Assembly: GCA_035634255.1 (NCBI GenBank)
Contig: DASQDI010000012.1
Coordinates: forward strand, 1-64,000
Length of the DNA stretch: 64,000 nucleotides
Reading direction: 5' to 3'
Source: DATLMR01 sp035634255
GTDB taxonomy: Bacteria; Acidobacteriota; Blastocatellia; UBA7656
Shown here in pieces: positions 7,587 through 17,135 of this stretch. The translations under genes were made by a program, and so were the position numbers. Under the pieces are notes generated by a model. That model had not been told where the DNA came from. It was given only the letters and a program-made list of their open reading frames with translations, and made no database searches. Within the stretch, counting starts at the first letter, position 1; each line of letters begins with the position of its first letter.

Positions 7587-8087
7587 ATGCATAAGAGAAG
7601 CGCTCCCATTCCCGCGGCGGCCGTCGCCTTCGTGCGAGACACGAGGCGGGGGATCGAGGTCTACCTTAGCCGGAGGCCCGCGCACTTCAGGTATTTTCCG
7701 GGCGCGTTCGTCTTTCCGGGAGGCCGCGCGGACTTCGAAGACCGGGACCTCAGAGAGACCGCGCGCCGCGAGGTGAAAGAAGAGATCGGGGTCGACATTG
7801 ACCCGCATCGACTGACGCCTCTGCGCGAGACGCAGACCAGCGCGCATGCGGGGCCGGTCTACCATCTCCTGACGTTCGCCTACGCGGTCGAGGGCGAGTT
7901 CAGGACCGCGATAAACCGGGACGAGGTGGAAGAGGAGGTCTGGATCACTCCGCGCGAGGCCCTCGACCGGCTGAATCTTCCTTATCAAATCGGCGCGGCG
8001 GTTTACACCCTTCTCAGATTCAACAGCGTCCGGGAGCTTATCGAGGGGCTGTCGGCCGGGAGCATCAACGAGGATTTCTGGTTTTGA
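7587..8087 (+). CDS. NUDIX hydrolase, CoA-diphosphatase/NUDT7-like
   Basis: The 166-residue protein carries the NUDIX helix ETARREVKEEIGV and the preceding strand FVFPGGRADFEDRDLR. The FPGG-x-D-x-x-D spacing resembles the NUDT7/NUDT19/CoAse branch more than the MutT type. NUDIX enzymes split nucleoside-diphosphate-linked compounds with Mg. The substrate is unproven. The gene sits between the moxR-type and DUF58 genes and overlaps the latter by 4 bases (TTGA), so it is translated with it, an unusual insertion into this conserved pair. Confidence 0.85.
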   Translation: MHKRSAPIPAAAVAFVRDTRRGIEVYLSRRPAHFRYFPGAFVFPGGRADFEDRDLRETARREVKEEIGVDIDPHRLTPLRETQTSAHAGPVYHLLTFAYAVEGEFRTAINRDEVEEEVWITPREALDRLNLPYQIGAAVYTLLRFNSVRELIEGLSAGSINEDFWF

Positions 8088-9403
8088 ACCTTGTCTTCAC
8101 AAACAGATTTTTCGCCCTGCTGTCGCTCGGGCTGGTCCTGCTGTCGCTCGGCTGGGTCAGCCGCTCCGCGCTCTACCTCACCCTCCTCTACGATGTCGCA
8201 CTCTTCGGGGCTGCGGCGCTCGATTACCTGATGTCGGAGAAGCCGGAGGCGTTTCGGGTCAGGCGCGAGGTCGAGGAGCGCCTGGCGATGGGGGCCGAAA
8301 ACCGCGTCACGATCAAGATCACGAACCTCTCGAAACGCCCCGTAACCTTCATCGTCAAGGACGAGCACCCGCCCCAGATGGAACTGCTCAGCCCGCGCAC
8401 GGCTCGCCTCACGGTGCCTCGCGGCCGCTCCCGCTCCTGGAGCTACGGGCTGCTCCCGACCGCGCGCGGCAGCTACGGGTTCGGCGGCACCGTCCTGCGC
8501 TTCAATTCGAGGCTCGGCCTCCTGTGGCGGCAGATCGCTTACCCGACCGCGCAGGACGTGAAGGTCTATCCCGACATCCGCGAGGCCAAAAAGAATGAGC
8601 TGTACGCCCACCGCAACAGGCAGATGCAGCCGGGGCTTCGGCGGCAGAGGGTCCGGGGGCAGGGGCGCGAGTTCGAGTCCCTGCGCGAGTTCGTAGTCGG
8701 AGACGAGATTCGCCACATATCCTGGGCCTCCACGGCGCGGCGCGGCAAACTCATCACGCGCCAGTACACGGTCGAGCGCAGCCAGAACGTGGTCATCATG
8801 GTCGACACGGGAAGGCTCATGACCGCGCGCATCGGCAAGCTCTCCAAACTCGATCACGCGATAAATGCGACGCTGTCGATAGCCTACGTGGCGGCCTCCG
8901 GAGGCGATAACGCGGGGCTCGTCACCTTCTCGCGGCGCGTGACGAATTACCTGCCGCCCAAGCGCGGGCGCGATCAGGTCAACCGGATCATGGAGGCGCT
9001 CTACAGCATCGAAGCGCAGATGATCGAGCCGAGCTACGCGCGGTCCTTCAACTTCTTCAACTCCAACTTCCACCGCCGCTCGCTCATTATCATCCTCACG
9101 GACCTTGTCGACCGGGACGCTTCGGCCGAGCTCCTCGCGCACACGTCGAAGCTAATCCCGCGTCACCTCCCTCTCATCGTCACGATAGGCGACACGGACC
9201 TGCGAGAGCTTGTCCGCTCGCGACCGGAATCGCCTTCCGACGTTTACCGGCAGAGCGTCGCGGAAGAGATACTCCGCCAGCGCGAAGAGGCCCTGTCGCG
9301 CATAAGAAGGGCGGGCGGCCTCGCCCTGGACGTGCCGGCGGGCCGCCTCTCTCTGGAACTGGTGAACAAGTACCTCGAAGTGAAAGAGCGGGGGTTGCTT
9401 TAG
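8084..9403 (+). CDS. DUF58 domain protein
   Basis: The 439-residue protein has two N-terminal membrane helices (about 5-45), a beta-rich segment and the DUF58 core SLREFVVGDEIRHISWASTA (about 200). A VWA-like fold follows (VVIMVDTGRLM and IIILTDLVDRDA). DUF58 proteins are the usual partners of MoxR ATPases, probably in envelope protein assembly. The start is TTG 8084 overlapping the NUDIX stop. The gene converges on the SpoIIM-type gene, with a dispersed repeat between them. Confidence 0.9.
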   Translation: MNLVFTNRFFALLSLGLVLLSLGWVSRSALYLTLLYDVALFGAAALDYLMSEKPEAFRVRREVEERLAMGAENRVTIKITNLSKRPVTFIVKDEHPPQMELLSPRTARLTVPRGRSRSWSYGLLPTARGSYGFGGTVLRFNSRLGLLWRQIAYPTAQDVKVYPDIREAKKNELYAHRNRQMQPGLRRQRVRGQGREFESLREFVVGDEIRHISWASTARRGKLITRQYTVERSQNVVIMVDTGRLMTARIGKLSKLDHAINATLSIAYVAASGGDNAGLVTFSRRVTNYLPPKRGRDQVNRIMEALYSIEAQMIEPSYARSFNFFNSNFHRRSLIIILTDLVDRDASAELLAHTSKLIPRHLPLIVTIGDTDLRELVRSRPESPSDVYRQSVAEEILRQREEALSRIRRAGGLALDVPAGRLSLELVNKYLEVKERGLL

Positions 9404-9490
9404 CAGGATTCAGGGGCTAAGGAAGGAACATTTCAAACTCTCTTTATAGAATCCCCTTCGAGTAAATCTTGGATTCCTGCCCCTTCACGG
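9404..9490. repeat. Dispersed intergenic repeat, copy 1
   Basis: The core ACTCTCTTTATAGAATCCCC continues TTCGAGTAAATC (9437-9468) and is flanked by CAGGATTCAGGGGC and GGATTCCTGCCCCT. The same core recurs at 11547, 41857 and 43777. The copy overlaps the last codons of the SpoIIM-type gene. Confidence 0.75.
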
Positions 9491-10419
9491 CTCCCGCTCA
9501 GGAAGTATGCCGCGAGCAGCAGCGCGCTCATAATCGAGACGGAGTATTTGTACCACGGCGAGATGGGAGCGGGTGAGATGAAGCCTTCGATTAAGCCTGC
9601 GACCAGCAGCATCGGGATGCAGGCGAGCACCAGCTTGATTGCCATCTGTCCGCTGGTCACAAGCGCGTCGATGCGCCTGCTGTCGCCCGGCATCAGCAGA
9701 GCCTTCCCGACCATGAGCCCCGCGCCGCCCGCCATGAAGATTGCCGTCAGCTCGATCACTCCGTGCGCGGTTATGAAGATCGGAATGTCCCAGAAGCTGT
9801 AGCGGATGCAGAGCCCCATCACCATCCCGATGAGCAGGCCGTTTTGCAGGAGCACGAGGACCGTCCCTATCCCGAAGAGCACGCCCCCGGCGAACGCCAG
9901 GAAGGTCACGTTAATGTTGTTGGTCTGGATCGAAGTTGAGGCGAGCGGGTTCGATTCGTTGATCGACTGGGTCCAGTTGCGATGCGCGGCGATGTCGCGC
10001 TTCAACTGGGGGGCGATCCTGTCGGCGAAGCCCTCATCTACAAAGCTCATCGTGAATGAAAAGGCCGCCGCCGCCATGAAGATGAGGAAGGCCGTGAGGG
10101 TGTAGGAGAAAGTCTTCCTGAACACGGCGGGCAATTCATGGCGGAAGAACGAGACGAAGACGCCGAAGCCCGAGGACTCGCTGCGATAAATCGCGCCGTG
10201 CGCGCGCGCCACCAGGTAGTTGAGATAGTTGACGAGCCTCTGGTCGCGCACCTCTTCGCGCGCGACCGCCAGGTCCGCCGCCGTGCGCCTGTAGAGCTGC
10301 CCGAACTCCCGCACCTCCGCGCCCGAAAGGTTCCTGAGCCGGAACCGCGACGCGCGGGCCGTCAGCTCTTCGAGCCGCTTCCACTTTTCGAGCCTCGATT
10401 CCAGAAAATTCTTGAGCAT
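9433..10419 (-). CDS. Stage II sporulation protein M family membrane protein
   Basis: The 328-residue protein has a helical N-terminus (about 1-100) and five or six membrane helices in the SpoIIM/DUF95 pattern, with the signature FITAHGVIELTAIFMAGGAG (about 222-241). The family occurs far outside sporulating bacteria, often next to MoxR and DUF58 genes, as here. Its role is probably in envelope remodelling; no sporulation is implied. The C-terminal tail GIQDLLEGDSIKRV is encoded by a dispersed repeat, so it may be a recent replacement of the native end. Confidence 0.88.
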   Translation of the reverse strand: MLKNFLESRLEKWKRLEELTARASRFRLRNLSGAEVREFGQLYRRTAADLAVAREEVRDQRLVNYLNYLVARAHGAIYRSESSGFGVFVSFFRHELPAVFRKTFSYTLTAFLIFMAAAAFSFTMSFVDEGFADRIAPQLKRDIAAHRNWTQSINESNPLASTSIQTNNINVTFLAFAGGVLFGIGTVLVLLQNGLLIGMVMGLCIRYSFWDIPIFITAHGVIELTAIFMAGGAGLMVGKALLMPGDSRRIDALVTSGQMAIKLVLACIPMLLVAGLIEGFISPAPISPWYKYSVSIMSALLLAAYFLSGSREGAGIQDLLEGDSIKRV

Positions 10420-10530
10420 ATCGCAACTCTTTAAGCCGGGGCCGGTGCAACCCGGTACAGATTACCACGGGCGAGGCGGAAGAAAAACTGCTAGAATCAC
10501 TGGCCGGAGCTTTCAATCAAGAGGTCATGA

Positions 10531-11523
10531 ATGCCTTTCGCATCACTCGTCGGGAATGAACGCATAAAGATGCTGCTCAGGCGCGCCGTGGCCGACGGCC
10601 GCGTCGGGCAGGGGCTCATAATGGCGGGGCCTCACGGCGTCGGCAAGCGCCAGTTCGCGCTCGCGCTCGCGCAGGCCCTCAACTGCGAGCGGCCCGTCGA
10701 GGGCGACGCCTGCGGGAAGTGCGTGCCCTGCCGGAGGGTCGCTTCGGGCGAGCACACGGACGTTGAGACGATCTCTCCGGACGGCCAGTTCATCAAGATA
10801 GACCAGATGCGCGACATGGCGCGGCAGGCCCAGTACCGCCCCTACGAAAGCCGCCGCAGGGTCTACATCATCGACGACGCCGACCGGCTCAGAGAGCAGG
10901 CCGCGAACTCGATCCTGAAGACCCTCGAAGAGCCGCCCGAGACGACCATGATCATCCTCGTGACCTCGAAGCCGTACACGCTGCTCGAAACGATCCGGTC
11001 CCGATGCCAGATGCTCAGCTTCGCCCCTCTTTCGGTGCCCGAACTCGAAGCTCACCTCAAGGCCAACTACAAGCGGCCCGCGGAAGAGACCCGGATGCTC
11101 GCCCGGCTCGCGCGCGGGAGCCTCGGCCGCGCCCTCGAAATCGATCTCGGCCAGTACAAAGAGAGGCGCAAGACTATGACGGAACTGGTCGAGACGCTCG
11201 GGCTGACGAGGGACTCGGTCAGGCTCATGAACGCCGCCGAGTACCTCGGCCGCAAGCTCGAACGCGATGAGTTCGAGGTTCATCTGGACGTGCTGATGGT
11301 CCTGCTCTCCGACATATTTCACCTCAAGCTCGGAGAGCCGCCCGAGTCGCTCACCAACTCGGACGCCGCCGAGCGCCTCGGCCGCATCAGTGAGGCCGTC
11401 ACGCTCGACGAGATCATGGATTGGGCGGGCAGGGTGGAGACGGTCATGCAGAGCCTCTCGCGCAACGTGAATCGCCACCTCGCGATGGAGGTGATGTTGT
11501 TGGCGGCGGCCGGCGGCCAGTAG
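10531..11523 (+). CDS. holB: DNA polymerase III subunit delta'
   Basis: The 330-residue protein has a clamp-loader AAA+ fold with the degenerate P-loop GPHGVGKR (R for S/T), as in non-hydrolysing delta'. A zinc module CERPVEGDACGKCVPCRRV (about 51-69), the motif VYIIDDADRLREQAANSILK and SRC in the arginine-finger position (TIRSRCQM) follow. Delta' is part of the clamp loader that opens beta clamps during replication. GAGGT lies 5 bases before the ATG. It stands alone and converges on the radical SAM gene. Confidence 0.93.
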   Translation: MPFASLVGNERIKMLLRRAVADGRVGQGLIMAGPHGVGKRQFALALAQALNCERPVEGDACGKCVPCRRVASGEHTDVETISPDGQFIKIDQMRDMARQAQYRPYESRRRVYIIDDADRLREQAANSILKTLEEPPETTMIILVTSKPYTLLETIRSRCQMLSFAPLSVPELEAHLKANYKRPAEETRMLARLARGSLGRALEIDLGQYKERRKTMTELVETLGLTRDSVRLMNAAEYLGRKLERDEFEVHLDVLMVLLSDIFHLKLGEPPESLTNSDAAERLGRISEAVTLDEIMDWAGRVETVMQSLSRNVNRHLAMEVMLLAAAGGQ

Positions 11524-11605
11524 CCGGGGATCAGGGATGATAAGAGACTCTCTTTATAGAATCCCCTATCTTCACTGAATCCTGAATCCCGGCCCCTGAC
11601 CCCTA
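11524..11605. repeat. Dispersed intergenic repeat, copy 2
   Basis: The core GACTCTCTTTATAGAATCCC spans about 11546-11565, with arms GGGGATCAGGGAT on the left and CCCGGCCCCTGACCCC on the right. It fills the whole junction between the convergent holB and radical SAM genes. Confidence 0.75.
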
Positions 11606-13447
11606 GTTAAGTACCCTCAGGGCGTTGGAAGCCTTGAGGGGAGGCCGGGTCCAGCCTTCGGGCAGGTCTCCGTTGTCTTCGCGGAGGTACTGCAGGTGCT
11701 GCGGCTTGATCGTGGCGATGAGCTCTTTGCGGGTCTTCACCTTCAGCGGCTTGCCTTTGTAAATCTTCCCCATCTTCTGCATGAGCTTCTCCGGCAGCGC
11801 GCTCGAAAACATCAGGAGGGGCCAGGTGAAGTTCGGCCCGTTCAGCTTCCTCAGCTTGTACATCCAGAGGCCGATGGCCCCCACGCGACACGCCGTCGGG
11901 GCCCACCAGCTGTATTGTCCGGGGCGCAGGTTCATCTTCCAGCACTTCATCATCAGCTGCCATTGCAGAGGGGTTAGCTGGTCCGTCTGCGTGACGCCTT
12001 CCTGATTCTCCATCCGCGTGTCGTGCAGGGGGGTGAATATCGACGGGATGAAGAAAGCGAATAGGCCGCGCCGCTCGACTTCGTAGATCAGATCGAGCGT
12101 GGCCATCGTGTCCTCGTCGGTCTCGCCGGGGTTCCCGATCATCAGAGTCATGGCGGGGAACCAGTTGTTCTCGTTCAGCACGCGCAGCCCTTCGATGACG
12201 ACGCTGGGCCAGTCTTCGATTGAGAAGGGCACGGCTTTGCTCGGCATGATCTTTTTGCCCATCCTCACCGACCCCGTCTCCAGCCCGATGAGCGGCGAGA
12301 GCACCTTGTGCTGGGGGTGCCTGCTCACCACCGGAAGGTGGATCGGGCTGTAGGGGAGCAGCAGGTCCGAGAGCTTCCTGATCAGCAGGGGGTCGACGAC
12401 GGCGGGCGCGATGGTCGCATGGCTCAGGACGTGCTGCTCGACTCCGGGCGTGTGGACGATGTCGGAATAGAGGTCGATCAATGCCTCGCGGTTCGGGAAA
12501 TAGAAGGGCGTTTCGGCATGGACCTGCCCCCAGATGAACATGTCTTCGGTGGCGAGCGAGATCAGTTTGTTCCCGTCGCGCACGTTCGCGCGGACCGCGC
12601 TCATGATCTTCTCTTTCGGCAGGACGATCTGCGGGTTCAGGTCCGGCACGCAGAACTGGCACCGCCGCCCGCAGCCCGTGGTCATCTCGACCACCCCGAA
12701 AGTCGTGCGCTTGTCGGGGAAGAGGAGGGCGTTGCGATCCTTCGGGTGCTGGACCTCGACCTGCCGGGGCAGGTCTCCCCCGCGGATCGCCTTGCGGAAA
12801 AGCTCAAGCGTTTCCGTCGACTCGCTGCGCCCTTCGACTACGCAATCGACGCTCAGCTCGTCGAGGTAATTATTCTGCGTGATCTGCCACCCGCCGGAGC
12901 CGCCGACGATCACTTTGAAGCCGCCCCGGTAGGGGCTCGACTTTATGCTTGAGAAAAGCTGCCGCGCGTAATGCGAGTTTATCGGCATCCTGGACGAGCC
13001 GAAGATCGACGTGTATACCCCGGCGGCGAACGTGACGCCCAGAGGGTTGTGCGTCGATACGGCGACGACCCGCGTGTTCGGCCCGACGAATTTATGAAGG
13101 TCGTCCGGGTAGCATCAGGCCATGTCCTCCGCCCTGAACTCGCGGAGCAGCGAAGCCTCGACCAGCCTGACGCCCGCGGGCATGTAACGCGCAGACCCGT
13201 CTCCGTTGTATTCGAGGTCGCGCCAGTTCGGGTACTTCTTATTCAGTACGCCCTCAAGCCAGACCGGCAGGGACGCCATGCTCATCTGGATGAAGTAACC
13301 CGCGTGGTCGATGATCTCGGTCAGCGGGGCCGTAAGCACTATCAGCTTGCCCCCGTCGGCGGGGCCTTCGATCAACTCCTCCCTCTCCGTGTTCAACTTC
13401 CCGTCCCGCGACAGGCTGGCAGGGTCATGGGTTTGCGTAGAGTTCAT
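11603..13447 (-). CDS. B12-binding-type radical SAM protein interrupted by one in-frame TGA
   Basis: The frame from ATG 13447 (AGGAG 5 bases upstream) to the stop at 11603 would encode 614 residues but carries one TGA at codon 111. Both sides are in the same frame, and the peptide across the gap (DMA-TGA-CYPDDLHKFVGPNT) matches the cobalamin-binding-like N-terminal domain of this family. The [4Fe-4S] motif CGRRCQFC is at C259, C263 and C266, followed by a TIM-barrel radical SAM domain (SLATEDMFIWG, GNPGETDED). It could be a recent nonsense mutation, a sequencing error, or recoding. Without readthrough, a shorter protein could start at 12988. The substrate is unknown. Confidence 0.8.
13115..13117 (-). 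other. In-frame TGA codon inside the radical SAM gene
   Basis: This is the only stop within a 615-codon frame. It is followed 5 bases later on the minus strand by a possible stem (13109-13101 with 13089-13082, 8 pairs and one bulged G) with an 11-base loop that lacks the early loop G of typical bacterial SECIS elements. Confidence 0.6.
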
Positions 13448-13606
13448 GTGACTCCTCGCGGCTGCCCGCAAAATGCTGGCAGGGGGGCGGCGTTCAGATA
13501 GATTTTGTCACGCGCCTAAGGGTACTCACCGGGGCCTGATTCTACAGTAATAGTTCCGGACTTCATACCTGATTCGGCCCGAATGAACGGCCGCTCATGC
13601 CTTTAA

Positions 13607-14671
13607 TTATTTTTCCCAGTCGGCGATGAAGATGTTCGTGTCGCCCTGCGCTTTCGCATTCCGGTTCGAGGCGAAGACGAGCTTCTTCCCGTCGGGGCTG
13701 AACATCGGGAAGCCGTCGAAAGTGTCGTTATGAGTGATGCGCTCAAGGTTCCCCCCGTCCACGTCGATTGCGTACAGGTCGAAGTTCCTGCCTCTCGGGT
13801 CCCCCATGTTCGACGAGAAGATTATTCGCCTGCCGTCGGGGAAGAAGTAAGGGGCGAAGTTGGCCGCGCCGTTGTCGGTGACGCGGCGCTTTTCGGACCC
13901 GTCGGCTCTCATCACCCAGATGTCGAGCTTGCTCGGGCGGATCAGGTCCTGCTTCAGGAGTCGCGTATAATCGGCCACCTCTTTTTCGGTCTTCGGGTGA
14001 TAGGCGCGGTAGACTATCCACTTGCTGTCGGCCGAGAAGAATGGCCCGCCGTCGTAGCCGACCTCCGTCGTCAAACGCTTCACGTTCCTCCCATCGATGT
14101 CCATCGTGTAGATGTCGAGGTCGCCGCTCCTGGTCGAGGTGAACACGATATTCCTGCCGTCGGGCGAGATGGTCGCCTCGGCGTCGTACCCCCGCGCGTC
14201 GGTCAAGCGCCTTACGTCCGAGCCATCGGCCGCGGCGGTGAATATGTCGAAGGTCGGGTAAAGCGCCCAGACGTAACCTTGGGAGAAGTCCGGCTTCGCG
14301 GGGCAGTCGGGTCCGGCCAGGTGCGTGGAAGAGTAGAGGATGCGGTTCCCGCCCCGGAGGTAATAGGAGCAGGTCGTGCGGCCCTTCCCGGTGGAGACCA
14401 TCTTCTGGCCGGAGCCGTCCGCGTTCATCACGTAGATTTGATCGCACCCGCGCCCGTCCCGCGTCGATTGGAATATCAGCTTCTTTCCGTCCGACGAGAA
14501 GTAAGCCTCGGCGTTCTCGCCCCCGAACGTTAACTGGCGGATGTTTCGCAGGTGCTTCTCTTCGGGCGCGCGAAGCGGGTCATTAATATTCACCGGCTGC
14601 TTTCGGGCGAGCCCGCCGAAAGACACCAGAGAGGAAGCGAAGACCATTAAAACTACCAGAGCAATTCTCAT
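13607..14671 (-). CDS. Secreted TolB-like PD40 beta-propeller protein
   Basis: The 354-residue protein has a signal peptide (RIALVVLMVFASSLVSFGGL) and at least five PD40/TolB repeats of the type SPDGRNIVFTSTRSGDLDIY, with blades near 60, 145, 190, 275 and 325. Such periplasmic propellers bind proteins or ligands; in this phylum many are scaffolds of unknown partner. The start is ATG 14671, preferred over GTG 14674, because AGGAG then lies 6 bases away. It has no obvious operon partner. Confidence 0.85.
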   Translation of the reverse strand: MRIALVVLMVFASSLVSFGGLARKQPVNINDPLRAPEEKHLRNIRQLTFGGENAEAYFSSDGKKLIFQSTRDGRGCDQIYVMNADGSGQKMVSTGKGRTTCSYYLRGGNRILYSSTHLAGPDCPAKPDFSQGYVWALYPTFDIFTAAADGSDVRRLTDARGYDAEATISPDGRNIVFTSTRSGDLDIYTMDIDGRNVKRLTTEVGYDGGPFFSADSKWIVYRAYHPKTEKEVADYTRLLKQDLIRPSKLDIWVMRADGSEKRRVTDNGAANFAPYFFPDGRRIIFSSNMGDPRGRNFDLYAIDVDGGNLERITHNDTFDGFPMFSPDGKKLVFASNRNAKAQGDTNIFIADWEK

Positions 14672-14916
14672 CACGTTCTCCTAAGGGTGTGGAGTTACAT
14701 ATAACCTGATACAGGGCTAAAGAATATACAGGTTATCAAATCCTGTTAATGTTTGTCTTGTCCTGTCGGCTCGCATTCCTGAACATATTTTACCTGATTG
14801 GGCTTCCGTGGAATGAATTTCTATGGCGGTATCTGCCGTCTCGTGAGTAACGGAAGAAATAAGCCGGTGTGCCCGTCTAATAGCTGAGTTAGTCAGCCAT
14901 CTAAGGAGGGCAATTG

Positions 14917-16023
14917 ATGATTCTGGCATTAAAAAGCAGCTTAATTATTCTGGCAGCGATCAGCTTACTGGCTTATACGGGCGCAGGCTGCACCCGCGCC
15001 GGGGTCATGCCGACCGATGGCGCTATTACTCCCGCAAGCGACATGACCCTTGCCCGCGCCGCTCATACGGCAACCTTGCTGCCCGACGGAAAAGTCCTGA
15101 TCGCGGGCGGCATGCAGCGGAGCGGGGCTTTTTCAAATAGCGTCGAGCTGTACGACCCGACGCCCGGAACCTTTACCGCCACCGGCAACATGACGACCGC
15201 GCGCGCGGGTCATACCGCAACATTGCTGCCCTCCGGGAAAGTACTCATCGCTGGCGGCTCCAACGACGAATGGCTTTCGAGTTGTGAGTTGTACGACCCG
15301 GCCGCGGGCAGATTCACTCCGGCCGGCAACTTATCTGTCCGACGCGGCGGCTCAACCGCAACGTTGCTGCGAAACGGCACGGTGCTTTTCGCCGGCGGCT
15401 TTGACGGAGACTTACACTCCAGCGCCGAGGTCTTTGATCCGGCGACGGCTGGCTTCAGACCCGTCGGCAAGATGGGCGCCGGGCGATCATCCCACACGGC
15501 GACACTACTGCCCGACGGTAAGGTGCTGATTACCGGCGGCGGTGCGAAGCGTGACGTTCTCGCGAGCGCTGAAGTCTATAACCCGGCGACAGGCACTTTC
15601 ACTACGACTGACAGCCTGAGCGTGCCCAGACATAAACATGCGGCAGTCCTGCTCCCCGATGGCAAGGTGCTTGTTTTAGGCGGTTCAGATAATCGAGATT
15701 CGCGGGGACAGTACGCCAGCGCGGAAGTCTATAATCCGGCTACGGGCACTTTCACCGCGACCGCAAGCATGAGCATGGGTCGCTTCAAATTCCCAGACGC
15801 GGTGGTCACGCTGAAGGGCGGCAAAGTTCTGGTCGGCGGCGGCGGGCTGCGGTTAGAAATCTATGATGCCGCGGCAAGGGGCTTCTCCCTTATCGATGGG
15901 CAGGTCGATGCCGCGCGATATTTTTCGACGGCGACGCCGCTACCGGGCGGCAAAGTTCTGATCGCGGGCGGATACGATGACCGTATAGTGGCGAGCGCGA
16001 GGACATGGGTCTATAAGCCCTGA
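14917..16023 (+). CDS. Kelch-repeat lipoprotein-like protein
   Basis: The protein has about 368 residues. An N-terminal signal with a cysteine (TGAGC, about 24-27) suggests lipid anchoring, though the box is imperfect. About seven Kelch-type blades follow, each with the phrase HTATLLPDGKVLIAGG and a YDPATGTFT strand. They form a secreted beta-propeller, possibly a galactose-oxidase-like fold without visible active-site residues. The start is ATG 14917 with AAGGAGG 7 bases upstream. The function is probably binding, not catalysis. Confidence 0.85.
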   Translation: MILALKSSLIILAAISLLAYTGAGCTRAGVMPTDGAITPASDMTLARAAHTATLLPDGKVLIAGGMQRSGAFSNSVELYDPTPGTFTATGNMTTARAGHTATLLPSGKVLIAGGSNDEWLSSCELYDPAAGRFTPAGNLSVRRGGSTATLLRNGTVLFAGGFDGDLHSSAEVFDPATAGFRPVGKMGAGRSSHTATLLPDGKVLITGGGAKRDVLASAEVYNPATGTFTTTDSLSVPRHKHAAVLLPDGKVLVLGGSDNRDSRGQYASAEVYNPATGTFTATASMSMGRFKFPDAVVTLKGGKVLVGGGGLRLEIYDAAARGFSLIDGQVDAARYFSTATPLPGGKVLIAGGYDDRIVASARTWVYKP

Positions 16024-16051
16024 GTAAAGCCGCCTTCCGCATAACCTCCGA

Positions 16052-17068
16052 TCAGTGACGCGCGGCTGCCGCGAGGTGTGCCGCCAGTTTTATTGCTTCG
16101 ACCATGCTGTTATGGTCGGCCACCGAAAGGCCCGCGATGTCGAAGGCCGTGCCGTGGTCGACTGATGTCCGAATTATCGGAAGGCCGAGGGTCACGTTCA
16201 CCGACTCCCCGAACGACAAGCACTTCACCGCTATCAGGCCCTGGTCGTGGTAGCAGGCGACGACCGTGTCGAATTCGCCCCGCGCCGCCCGCACGAACAG
16301 GGTGTCGGAAGGGAAGGGGCCGGAGACCGGGATGCCGCGCGCCCGGCACTCTTCGATTGCCGGGGCGATGTGCTCGATCTCCTCGCGCCCGAAAAGGCCG
16401 TGCTCGCCCGCGTGCGGGTTCAGCCCGGCGACCGCTATGCGCGGGTCGCTCATCCCGAACCTCCGCATCTCTCTGTCCGTGAGCGCGAGGGCGGAAGCGA
16501 CCCGCTCTCTGGTGATGGCCTTGATCGCGTCCGAGAGGCTCAGGTGGACGGTCAGGAGCACGACCCGAAGCCCGCCCGCGAAGAAGCACATCAAGGATTC
16601 TTCGGAGCCGCAAAGCTCCGCGAGCATCTCCGTGTGACCGGGGTGGGGAGAGCCCGCGAGCCTGATCGCTTCTTTGTTGATCGGGGCCGTGGCGAGCGCG
16701 TCCAGAGTCCCGGCGAGGCAGAGCCGCGCGCCGCGCTCGATAGACGACAGGGCCGCGCGCCCCGAGGCGGCCGACACCTTCCCCCACTCGGCGGGCTCGG
16801 GCGGGCCCGCGGTGTCACAGATGAGGACATCTTCTTCCGGGAAAGAGGCCAGGTCGCCTTCGGAGACGACCCTGTACGGGCAGGGCAGGCCGAGCCGGGA
16901 AGCCTGTCTCTTCAACTCTCCGGCGTCGGAGAGGATCACGGCCCGCGCGGTGGCACGTACCTCTCTGCCGGCGACGGACTTGAGCACTATCTCCGGTCCG
17001 ATGCCGGCAGGGTCTCCGGTTGTAATTCCGACGCGCGGCCTTCCGGGGCTTGTTGATGATGGCGTCAC
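16052..17068 (-). CDS. pdxA: 4-hydroxythreonine-4-phosphate dehydrogenase
   Basis: The 338-residue protein has the PdxA signatures GITTGDPAGIGPEI (15-28), ATAPINKEA, SPHPGHTEML (metal His), GLNPHAGEHGLFG and ACYHDQGLIAVK. The enzyme oxidises 4-phosphohydroxythreonine with NAD in pyridoxal phosphate synthesis. All metal-binding histidines appear present. The length is typical. The start is GTG 17068, without a strong ribosome binding site. It lies downstream of hfq on the same strand. Confidence 0.95.
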   Translation of the reverse strand: MTPSSTSPGRPRVGITTGDPAGIGPEIVLKSVAGREVRATARAVILSDAGELKRQASRLGLPCPYRVVSEGDLASFPEEDVLICDTAGPPEPAEWGKVSAASGRAALSSIERGARLCLAGTLDALATAPINKEAIRLAGSPHPGHTEMLAELCGSEESLMCFFAGGLRVVLLTVHLSLSDAIKAITRERVASALALTDREMRRFGMSDPRIAVAGLNPHAGEHGLFGREEIEHIAPAIEECRARGIPVSGPFPSDTLFVRAARGEFDTVVACYHDQGLIAVKCLSFGESVNVTLGLPIIRTSVDHGTAFDIAGLSVADHNSMVEAIKLAAHLAAAARH

Positions 17069-17135
17069 ACGGTTTTCAAGCGGCTATGAATCGGCTTCAG
17101 AGCAGTGGGAGTGGCTCTCGGACCTTTACCCGCGG

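Noticed and set aside
8003..9142. 379-codon frame opposite the DUF58 gene
   Set aside because: It is an antisense shadow with no recognisable domain.
10600..10660. Possible active ATPase in holB
   Set aside because: The P-loop is GPHGVGKR with Arg in place of Ser/Thr, consistent with non-hydrolysing delta', so it is not annotated as an ATPase.
13082..13117. A true bacterial SECIS element after the TGA
   Set aside because: A stem can form, but the 11-base loop lacks the expected early G and the stem carries a bulge; it is kept only as a hypothesis in the findings.
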